The notes under the pieces: generated by a model
Seen by the model: only the letters and a program-made list of their open reading frames with translations
The model's database searches: none
What the model was told of the DNA's origin: nothing
Translations under genes and position numbers: made by a program
Shown: positions 52,826-59,840 of the stretch, piece after piece
Layout of the letters: every line of letters begins with the position of its first letter
How positions within the stretch are numbered: the stretch's first letter is position 1
Origin: an uncultured Eggerthellaceae bacterium
Lineage (GTDB): Bacteria > Actinomycetota > Coriobacteriia > Coriobacteriales > Eggerthellaceae
NCBI GenBank assembly: GCA_946618265.1
Contig: CAMOLA010000001.1
Coordinates: 124,001 to 188,000, forward strand
DNA length: 64,000 bases
Direction: 5' to 3'

Positions 52826-55800
52826 GTGAACAAGTACGGTTTGAGAACGGGGTCGTTGGCGTTTAGCGTCATGCTCGCTTTCGCCATGGCGCTCGTTCTT
52901 GCGCTCGTCCCGCAAGGTCGTGCGCACGCAGCAGGGGGCGCAGATCAAGGATTGGCAGCTGCGCATCTGGCTGTCCAGGATGAGAATGCTGCTCTTGCGG
53001 ATGGTACGTATGAAGCGACGAGCATTGCGACTGACGTGACCACGGACGAAAGCGGCATGATTATGGTCACGAAGGCGACTGTCGTAATCAAGGACGGCAA
53101 GGCCGATGCCATCGTGACTATGAAGGGGGTCGGTGCCGACCGCTTCTACGTTTCCGATACCGCTACAACGCATGATGCGCTTCTCGAAGAAGCCGTCGCC
53201 GAAGAAGCCAAAGAGATCGACGGCCAGGAATCCAAGCTTATCGGTTGCTACCAGAAGGAGGGCGAGAGCGCTTATACGTTCTGGCCTATCCCAATTACGC
53301 TCGGTGAGCCCAAGGTTTACGCCGCGCGATCGCATAGCCACTTCACCAAGTGGGATCTTCCGCGCAAGAATTATTTCTACGTGCACGATTTCCAAATCAA
53401 TGCCGCCGACCTCGAGCGCGTAAGCGATTCGACCGACGTCATGACGCCGGAAGCAGAAGCTGAAGTCTATATGAATCAGTTCTACGTGGACAATGGCGTT
53501 TCTAGCGATCATGCGAGCGTCATCAAAGCCAAGGGCGCGAACGTGACGGTGCCGTATTACGAGGGCGAAACCAAGATTTCGAGCTTCAAGTTCAAGATGC
53601 CGAGCAAAGACAAGTATGTTGCTGGTTGGTTTGTCGACAAGAGCATTCTGAATTCCGCCCATTTTTCAAGTTCGAATCTGAAGAAGATTCGTTATCCGCA
53701 GGGCTCGAACGGAACGGTTACGTTCAATCCGAAGGCAACCTATCGTGACGAGGGCATGGTATTCTCCGCCACGCTCAAGCTCTTTCCAGTTGGAACTGCT
53801 TACAACCAGTACGATGCCAGTGAGGTGTATTTCGATAAAGATTCGCTGATCGAGAAGACCTTCACCATTACGGTGCAGAGCAAACCGCAGGTCGACTTCA
53901 ACGTAGGCGTCAAAGTTACCGACCAGAAATCCAGCGAGGTCATCGCCAATCCGACGATCACCGTCACCGATGAGGGCGATAACAGCGTCATCGAACCTAA
54001 TGCCGATGGTACGTACAAGCTCAACGCGCTGAAGAAGTACACCGTCTCCGCCTCCGCTGAGGGCTACGTGGCCCAGGGTGGTGCGGATGCAGCGACCAAG
54101 ACTGGCTTCAGCCCCTCAAAGGAGGGCGAGGTCGTGGCTCTCAAGCTGTTGAAGACAGCTGACGCTTCCCACACCCTGACACTCAGCATCGCCGACCAGT
54201 TCGGCGAGGCCGTGGCCAATCCTGCCATCAGGGTGTGGCTCTACGGTACGACGAGCGAAGTCAGCCCCAACGCCGACGGCTCTTACACGCTGTGGGATAG
54301 CGAGAGCTATGTGTGCGAAGTCTCTGCAGAGGGTTATGAGACAGCCAGGATTTACCCCAAGCTCACCGAGGACGAAGCCGAGACCGTCACGCTCAACAAG
54401 TACCTGTCCGAGCATGCCGTGTTCTACAACATCTACGATGCGGACACCGACGAGACCCTCGACGGAGTCACGCTCGTCGTGACGAACAACACTGCTGGCG
54501 GGACCATTGCGCAGAACGAGGACGGCAGCTTCACGGTTCCGTCCGATACCAGCATTACCTGCGTTGCCAGCAAGGACGGCTATCTGACCAGCGACGGTTT
54601 CACGCATGTGCCTTCGGGCTTCGACCCCGTTGTGAAGTGCTCATTCGGTTTGAAGGTCAACTACGAGACCCAGCTGAAGCAAGAGATCGCCAAGGCGACC
54701 GAATATGCAAGCACCATCGAAGAGGCGGAAGAACCGGGTAAGTGGCCGGCGGGCTCGAAGGCTGCACTCGAGGGCGCCATTGCAGATGCGCAGGCAGTGC
54801 TCGACGCCGCCGCTTCCACCGAAACCGAGTTCGAGACCGCCATGGCCGCCATCAAGACTGCCGAGAAGGCTGCAGCCGATGCGCGTAATTGGTGTGAGGC
54901 CAACGTGACCGTGCGCGTGAACAAGAACCCGGGCGAAGCGGCCGAGCTCTACAAGGTGAAGGCAACTGGCGAGGCCAGCAAGACCTACAAGTACGCCGAG
55001 CCTGCCTCCGTCGGCAAGGAGGTGTCGTTCATCGACCTGATTATCGCCGTTCACGAGCAGGTCTACGGCGATGCGTACAAGGATGATCCGAAGAAATACT
55101 TTGATTCGCAGAACGTCGGTTTCTACTTCATTCCGACCATTTTCGAGAAGGGCAACTATTATCAGTTCGCGCTGAACGGCGATTCTCTGGGCAACTATCA
55201 GAATTGCATCGTGCACGACGGCGATACTGCTGACATGTCTCTTCTCGTGAAGACGAACGACGTCTTCCTGTCGTTCGGCGAGCTCGAGGCATCTTGCCCG
55301 GTAGGCAAACCGTTCACGACGAACCTTACTAAAGGCGTCTCGTTGCGGACGTCAGCTGCCGGGTATACGGTGAAACTCGCGCAAGTCGATGGCGATGCCG
55401 TCGTCGAAGTCGTTACTGACGAAGAGGGCAATTTGACCGTTACGTTCGACAAGCCAGGCGACTATATGGTGGCCTCGGCTGTTTCCGGCAACGCGTCGGA
55501 GAGCGTCGTGCAGCCGTATCTGAAGGTGACGGCCTATCAAGAAGCGGATTACTCATCAGTTGGCGAGGCCAAGGCGAAAGCCGCCGCGCTTGATCGCGAT
55601 CTCTATACCGAGGAGAGCCTCAAAGTTGTCGACGAAGCCGTTGCTGCGGTCGAAGAGGGCAAGAAAGAATCCGAGCAGGCCGACGTCGACGCCATGGCCA
55701 AAGCCATCGAGGACGCAATAGCCGGTCTCGTCACACGCGAGGCCCAGGCCGCCCAGGACCTCGAGGCCGCGCAGGCCGCAGTCGAGGAGGCCGAGGCCAA

Positions 55801-56479
55801 GGCCGACGAGGCCCAGAAGGCCGTCGACGTCGCCGCCGCAGCCGCCGAGAAGGCCGAGAAGTCCGGCACCGCGGAGGACGCGGCCGCGGCCGTCGAGGCC
55901 GCCGAGAGGGCCAAGCAGGCGGCAGCCGCCGCCGAGCAGGCCGCGATGGCCGCCGACGAGGCCGCCAAGGCCGCCCAGGCCAGCGCCGAGGCCACCGACA
56001 GCCAGGAGGCAATTGGCAAGGCGAACGCCGCCATGGAGGCAGTGGCCACGGTCGCCGAGAAGGCCGCAGCCGCCACGAAGGCCGCCGAGGCCGCCGCGGG
56101 CAGGGCCGCTGCCGCCGAGAAGGCCGCAGCCGACAAGGCCGCGGCCCCCAAGGCTAACCCGATGAAGGCGCAGGCGAAGGCCGTCAAGGTCAAGGCCAAG
56201 AAGGTCAAGAAGAAGGCCCAGAAGGTCGCCGCCAACAAGGCCATCGCCGTCGCCGGCGCGCAGGGCAAGGTGAGCTACAAGCTGGTGAAGGTCTCCGCCA
56301 AGAAGAAGCTCGCCAAGCAGGCCAAGAAGAAGATCAAGGTCGCCGCGAACGGCCAGATCAAGCTCAAGAAGGGCCTAAAGAAGGGCACGTACAAGGTGAC
56401 GATCGCCGTCACCGCGGCGGGCAACGCCTCCTACAAGGCGGCGACCCAGAACGTGACCGTCAAGATCAAGGTCAAGTAG
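52826..56479 (+). CDS. B12-riboswitch-controlled secreted protein: NEAT-like and transcobalamin-like domains, basic C-terminus
   Basis: Protein of 1217 aa. Signal peptide 1-36 (MLAFAMALVLALV, cleavage after AHA). A beta domain at ~58-200 starts LADGTYEAT and resembles NEAT-type domains. Three carboxypeptidase-regulatory-like repeats lie at ~359-610 (NADGTYKL, NADGSYTL, NEDGSFTV), and a FIVAR-like helical segment at ~612-688. A DUF4430/transcobalamin-C-like segment spans ~690-818 (VSFIDLIIAVHEQVYGD, then QFALNGDSLGNYQNCIV). An Ig-like stretch, a second FIVAR (~908-972), an Ala/Glu coiled coil (~972-1110) and the Lys-rich C-terminal module (1112-1217) follow. Control by a cobalamin riboswitch plus the transcobalamin-like part suggests extracellular corrinoid capture (inference). 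GTG 52826 follows a purine-rich AGAAGGAAA. Confidence 0.8.
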   Translation: MNKYGLRTGSLAFSVMLAFAMALVLALVPQGRAHAAGGADQGLAAAHLAVQDENAALADGTYEATSIATDVTTDESGMIMVTKATVVIKDGKADAIVTMKGVGADRFYVSDTATTHDALLEEAVAEEAKEIDGQESKLIGCYQKEGESAYTFWPIPITLGEPKVYAARSHSHFTKWDLPRKNYFYVHDFQINAADLERVSDSTDVMTPEAEAEVYMNQFYVDNGVSSDHASVIKAKGANVTVPYYEGETKISSFKFKMPSKDKYVAGWFVDKSILNSAHFSSSNLKKIRYPQGSNGTVTFNPKATYRDEGMVFSATLKLFPVGTAYNQYDASEVYFDKDSLIEKTFTITVQSKPQVDFNVGVKVTDQKSSEVIANPTITVTDEGDNSVIEPNADGTYKLNALKKYTVSASAEGYVAQGGADAATKTGFSPSKEGEVVALKLLKTADASHTLTLSIADQFGEAVANPAIRVWLYGTTSEVSPNADGSYTLWDSESYVCEVSAEGYETARIYPKLTEDEAETVTLNKYLSEHAVFYNIYDADTDETLDGVTLVVTNNTAGGTIAQNEDGSFTVPSDTSITCVASKDGYLTSDGFTHVPSGFDPVVKCSFGLKVNYETQLKQEIAKATEYASTIEEAEEPGKWPAGSKAALEGAIADAQAVLDAAASTETEFETAMAAIKTAEKAAADARNWCEANVTVRVNKNPGEAAELYKVKATGEASKTYKYAEPASVGKEVSFIDLIIAVHEQVYGDAYKDDPKKYFDSQNVGFYFIPTIFEKGNYYQFALNGDSLGNYQNCIVHDGDTADMSLLVKTNDVFLSFGELEASCPVGKPFTTNLTKGVSLRTSAAGYTVKLAQVDGDAVVEVVTDEEGNLTVTFDKPGDYMVASAVSGNASESVVQPYLKVTAYQEADYSSVGEAKAKAAALDRDLYTEESLKVVDEAVAAVEEGKKESEQADVDAMAKAIEDAIAGLVTREAQAAQDLEAAQAAVEEAEAKADEAQKAVDVAAAAAEKAEKSGTAEDAAAAVEAAERAKQAAAAAEQAAMAADEAAKAAQASAEATDSQEAIGKANAAMEAVATVAEKAAAATKAAEAAAGRAAAAEKAAADKAAAPKANPMKAQAKAVKVKAKKVKKKAQKVAANKAIAVAGAQGKVSYKLVKVSAKKKLAKQAKKKIKVAANGQIKLKKGLKKGTYKVTIAVTAAGNASYKAATQNVTVKIKVK
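55871..56479 (+). repeat. 609-bp perfect direct repeat, copy 1
   Basis: Identical base for base to 59071-59679, including the stop codon (checked along the whole length). The first difference to the left is at 55870/59070. It encodes the Ala-rich coiled coil and the Lys-rich C-terminal module. Confidence 0.97.
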
Positions 56480-56528
56480 GCAACAACTTCGATACGCTTG
56501 TTAGGCGTTCGCGCCAAAGGCATGAGAT

Positions 56529-56561
56529 ACCCCGCCTTGCATGATGTGAGGCGGGGTTTTG
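56529..56561 (+). terminator. Terminator of the 1217-aa gene
   Basis: ACCCCGCCT pairs with AGGCGGGGT, followed by TTTT. It separates the two riboswitch-controlled genes. The 737-bp gap 56480-57216 holds this terminator, the second leader block, riboswitch 2 and its terminator. Confidence 0.9.
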
Positions 56562-56663
56562 TATTTGAGCGAGTTGGAAGGCGCGCCTTCCCAATTCATC
56601 CCCCTCCAAAGGATGGTGTTGTGTTGCTTCGCTGATCCAAGCCATGCCTTTGTCGATCGGTGT

Positions 56664-56845
56664 TTCGATGATGGCCTGTTTTGCTGTCATTTTGTGCTGT
56701 TGACGAGGTGAAATGATTAAAAACCAATAAGGATTCAGGCACATTGAACAAACGAAGTTTGTAGTTCAAGTTGTGCGCAATAGTTTTCGCCCTTTTCTGT
56801 TTACGAGGTGTTACCATGCGTTGGAGCGTTACTTAACAACTCAAT
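56664..56845 (+). promoter_or_regulatory. Conserved promoter/leader block before riboswitch 2
   Basis: Second copy of the block at 52288. It contains TTGACGAGGTG, TTGAAC (56744-56749) and GTTCAA (56764-56769) with 14 bp between, and GTGTTACCATGC. The conservation through to the aptamer indicates duplication of the whole control region. Confidence 0.55.
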
Positions 56846-56988
56846 AAGGTGGGCGAAAGCAGGGAAGCCGGGTGAGAATCCCGCGCAGTGCCGCTACTGT
56901 GAAGATTGGTCGATTGAGTGACTGGTCGAAGCCAGAATACTGTCCGTCCGCCGAAGCAGGCTGCCACGTTGCATGGTGAGGGCTTCGA
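56846..56988 (+). promoter_or_regulatory. Cobalamin riboswitch 2
   Basis: Same architecture as riboswitch 1: GGGTGAGAATCCCGCGCAG, GCCGCTACTGT, a variable stem (GATTGGTC/GACTGGTC) and GAAGCCAGAATACTGTCC. Differences concentrate in the variable stem, with compensation, supporting a functional RNA. It controls the 820-aa surface protein. Confidence 0.93.
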
Positions 56989-57031
56989 AACGGTGGACGC
57001 AATGTGTGCGGACATCGTCATCAGCAAAAGC

Positions 57032-57059
57032 AGCCGTACCAATTGGTGCGGCTTTTTTG
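57032..57059 (+). terminator. Riboswitch 2 expression-platform terminator
   Basis: AGCCGTACC pairs with GGTGCGGCT (one G-T pair, loop AATT), followed by a run of six T. Confidence 0.9.
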
Positions 57060-57216
57060 TTGCTTTTTGGGTCTCCTCTCCTTCATTGCGGCAGCGTGCG
57101 TTGGTTACGTAGCGCATAGCTGGGGGTCAGCGTTTCCTTTGTGGTGTTGTGCCAGTCACCCACTTGGGCAACGGTGATAAAGCAAGACGTTTGGCAAGAT
57201 GGGAAGAGGAGGAAAT

Positions 57217-59679
57217 GTGAGTACATATGCTCAACGAATGAAGGCATACGCCTTCGCGGCGCTACTCGCGGTAGCCATGGCATTTGGTTTCGCAGTAGTA
57301 CCGCAAGGATATGCGCAAGCTGCAGGAGGTGATTTAGGTCCTGCTGCTGCGGATTTGAGTGGGCAAGATGCAGCAACCGTTGATACGGTCAAAACCGCTA
57401 TCGAAGGATTGTCGAACGATCCGAGAGATTTTTCTGCTAGCGATAAGGATCGCGTTGAGGCAATCCAGGCCGACTTCGAGGCGCTGAGCGCTGAAGACCA
57501 GGCGACGATAGATGGTACGTTTGATCATCCCTCTGGCGATGGCCAGTCGTATGGTCGTATTCTGGAAGCTGCTGTTTGGGCGGTGCGCTCGTTTAGCACC
57601 GACACGAGCACAACGCTTGGAAACGGAACCTATACGCCTGATAGCTCCGAATCCAGCAAGGGCAAGAGCGACTCGTCTCGCACAAGGAACTGGTGGGTTG
57701 AAAGCGTCGAGGTGGCAAACGGCCAGGCAATGGCCAAAATCTACGTAACCAGCGGTGATGCCACGGCAAAGAAAGTGACTTCGTACCCGTCGGTCTGGTC
57801 TGGCGGTGAGAGCTACGAGAAGGCCGATGATAATACCTACACCATCCCTGTCGACCTGAACGGTACAACCTATTTTGGTGGCGTTTCGAGCAGCATGTCC
57901 AGGCCGATTATGTACTCGCTGACGACCACGATTGACGCTGAACCTGTCGAGCTGGCCGTCACCAACAACACCGGCATGTTCAAGGCGGTGAGCGCCTCCG
58001 CCGTGAAGAACGGGGACGGCTCCTCGACGCTGACGTTCGCGCTTTCCGGCTCCGGCTACCGCTGGCTGTACAAGGGCACCTACGAGGAGGCCGTGGCCGC
58101 GAACGACGCAATCGCCTCCGGCATCGCCGCGGGCGAGGGCTCCGACAAGCTGATCAAGGGATACCAGAACGCCGAGGGGAAGTGGGAGTTCCAGATGACG
58201 GTCCCCGCCGGCGAGGCCTACACGCCGGTCGTGGCCATCTCGAACAGCTACTACGACAAGTTCGTCAGCGGCCAGAACCCCCTCGAGCGCGCCTACTACC
58301 CGCGCCAGTTCGAGCTCGACATGGATGCCGCGAAGCTGGTCACGGGCGACTACGAGTTCTCGCAGGAGATCACGGTCACCAACAACATCAAGATGTTCAA
58401 GCCAGGTGCGACAGCCAAGCTCGAGACCGTGGGCGGCCCGAACTCCAACAACTACAAGGTCGACCTGGTGCTGCCCATGGAGAGCGACACCATGACGAAC
58501 GTTTTCGTGGGTACGTTTGCTGAGGCCGAGGCCGCCGCGAGCACCATCGCGTTCGACGGCGAGGCCAAGGTCTTCACCATCCCGGTGAAGTGGGTCGAGA
58601 CCTTCGGCGACCCGACTACCCTGAAGTCGCTGTGCAAGGGCGAGCCGTTCTACCTTTCGTTTAAGTCTTCTAAGGGCTGGTATGAACGTAAAGCTACGCT
58701 CGACGAGGCAGCTGGCACGCTCGTGTTCGATTCTTCTGCTGCTGACTACTCGGCTGTTGAGGCTGCACAAGCGACTGCTAAGGCTCTGCGTGAGACTGAC
58801 TACACGGCTGATTCATGGACCGTGCTGCAAGAGGCGATCGAAGCTGTCGCTACTGGCAAATTTGAGTCTCAGCAAGCGGATGTTGACGCCATGGCCAAGG
58901 CGATTGAGGATGCGGTAGACGGTCTCGTTCTAACTCCGGAAGGCAAGGCTGCTCAAGATCTCGACGCCGCGCAGGTCGCCGTCGAGGAGGCTCAGGCTAG
59001 GGCCGACGAGGCGGAGCAGGCTGCCAAGGCCGCGGAGGACGCGGCCGAGAAGGCCGAGAAGTCCGGCACTGCGGAGGACGCGGCCGCGGCCGTCGAGGCC
59101 GCCGAGAGGGCCAAGCAGGCGGCAGCCGCCGCCGAGCAGGCCGCGATGGCCGCCGACGAGGCCGCCAAGGCCGCCCAGGCCAGCGCCGAGGCCACCGACA
59201 GCCAGGAGGCAATTGGCAAGGCGAACGCCGCCATGGAGGCAGTGGCCACGGTCGCCGAGAAGGCCGCAGCCGCCACGAAGGCCGCCGAGGCCGCCGCGGG
59301 CAGGGCCGCTGCCGCCGAGAAGGCCGCAGCCGACAAGGCCGCGGCCCCCAAGGCTAACCCGATGAAGGCGCAGGCGAAGGCCGTCAAGGTCAAGGCCAAG
59401 AAGGTCAAGAAGAAGGCCCAGAAGGTCGCCGCCAACAAGGCCATCGCCGTCGCCGGCGCGCAGGGCAAGGTGAGCTACAAGCTGGTGAAGGTCTCCGCCA
59501 AGAAGAAGCTCGCCAAGCAGGCCAAGAAGAAGATCAAGGTCGCCGCGAACGGCCAGATCAAGCTCAAGAAGGGCCTAAAGAAGGGCACGTACAAGGTGAC
59601 GATCGCCGTCACCGCGGCGGGCAACGCCTCCTACAAGGCGGCGACCCAGAACGTGACCGTCAAGATCAAGGTCAAGTAG
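57217..59679 (+). CDS. B12-riboswitch-controlled secreted protein with three NEAT-like domains, basic C-terminus
   Basis: Protein of 820 aa. Signal peptide 1-37 (FAALLAVAMAFGFAVV, then AQAAGG). A ~45-residue helical repeat (~52-98, ending ALSAEDQATID) precedes three related beta domains: ~128-244 (LGNGTYTPDSSESSKGKS, IPVDLNGTTYFGG), ~246-371 (NNTGMFKAV, LYKGTYEEAVAAN) and ~381-505 (NNIKMFKPG, VFVGTFAEAEAAA, WYERKATL). A FIVAR-like segment (~510-573), an Ala/Glu coiled coil (~575-713) and the Lys-rich C-terminal module (~714-820) follow. GTG 57217 has GAGGAGG just upstream. Under cobalamin riboswitch control it is a candidate corrinoid- or tetrapyrrole-binding surface protein; the ligand is unproven. 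Confidence 0.82.
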   Translation: MSTYAQRMKAYAFAALLAVAMAFGFAVVPQGYAQAAGGDLGPAAADLSGQDAATVDTVKTAIEGLSNDPRDFSASDKDRVEAIQADFEALSAEDQATIDGTFDHPSGDGQSYGRILEAAVWAVRSFSTDTSTTLGNGTYTPDSSESSKGKSDSSRTRNWWVESVEVANGQAMAKIYVTSGDATAKKVTSYPSVWSGGESYEKADDNTYTIPVDLNGTTYFGGVSSSMSRPIMYSLTTTIDAEPVELAVTNNTGMFKAVSASAVKNGDGSSTLTFALSGSGYRWLYKGTYEEAVAANDAIASGIAAGEGSDKLIKGYQNAEGKWEFQMTVPAGEAYTPVVAISNSYYDKFVSGQNPLERAYYPRQFELDMDAAKLVTGDYEFSQEITVTNNIKMFKPGATAKLETVGGPNSNNYKVDLVLPMESDTMTNVFVGTFAEAEAAASTIAFDGEAKVFTIPVKWVETFGDPTTLKSLCKGEPFYLSFKSSKGWYERKATLDEAAGTLVFDSSAADYSAVEAAQATAKALRETDYTADSWTVLQEAIEAVATGKFESQQADVDAMAKAIEDAVDGLVLTPEGKAAQDLDAAQVAVEEAQARADEAEQAAKAAEDAAEKAEKSGTAEDAAAAVEAAERAKQAAAAAEQAAMAADEAAKAAQASAEATDSQEAIGKANAAMEAVATVAEKAAAATKAAEAAAGRAAAAEKAAADKAAAPKANPMKAQAKAVKVKAKKVKKKAQKVAANKAIAVAGAQGKVSYKLVKVSAKKKLAKQAKKKIKVAANGQIKLKKGLKKGTYKVTIAVTAAGNASYKAATQNVTVKIKVK
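59071..59679 (+). repeat. 609-bp perfect direct repeat, copy 2
   Basis: Partner of 55871-56479 at an offset of exactly 3,200 bp. Perfect identity at synonymous sites indicates very recent duplication or gene conversion. Confidence 0.97.
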
Positions 59680-59714
59680 ACCGTTACGCTAAAGCGTTGT
59701 GAATGCTTGATAGC

Positions 59715-59747
59715 GCAGGTGTCCCGTCGTTTCGGCGGGACACCTGC
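59715..59747 (+). terminator. Hairpin after 820-aa gene
   Basis: GCAGGTGTCCCG pairs perfectly with CGGGACACCTGC (12 bp, loop of 9). No T-run follows, so partial read-through into the next gene is possible. Confidence 0.6.
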
Positions 59748-59840
59748 TCACATGTACGGAAGCGCATTAGACTGGCTGCTGCTCGGTCATCGGGGTGGAA
59801 CCGCATGCTAAGATTTGCGGTATGAATGGGGAGATGTAAG

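Noticed and set aside
55740..56155. Periodic GCC-rich repeats resembling an array
   Set aside because: The repeats are codons of an Ala/Glu coiled coil in an open frame. Spacing is irregular, so this is not a CRISPR array.
59790..59826. T-box-like GGGGTGGAACCGC string upstream of the 705-aa gene
   Set aside because: It resembles the T-box AGGGTGGNACCGCG element, but there is no specifier stem, no terminator and no amino-acid-related gene downstream.
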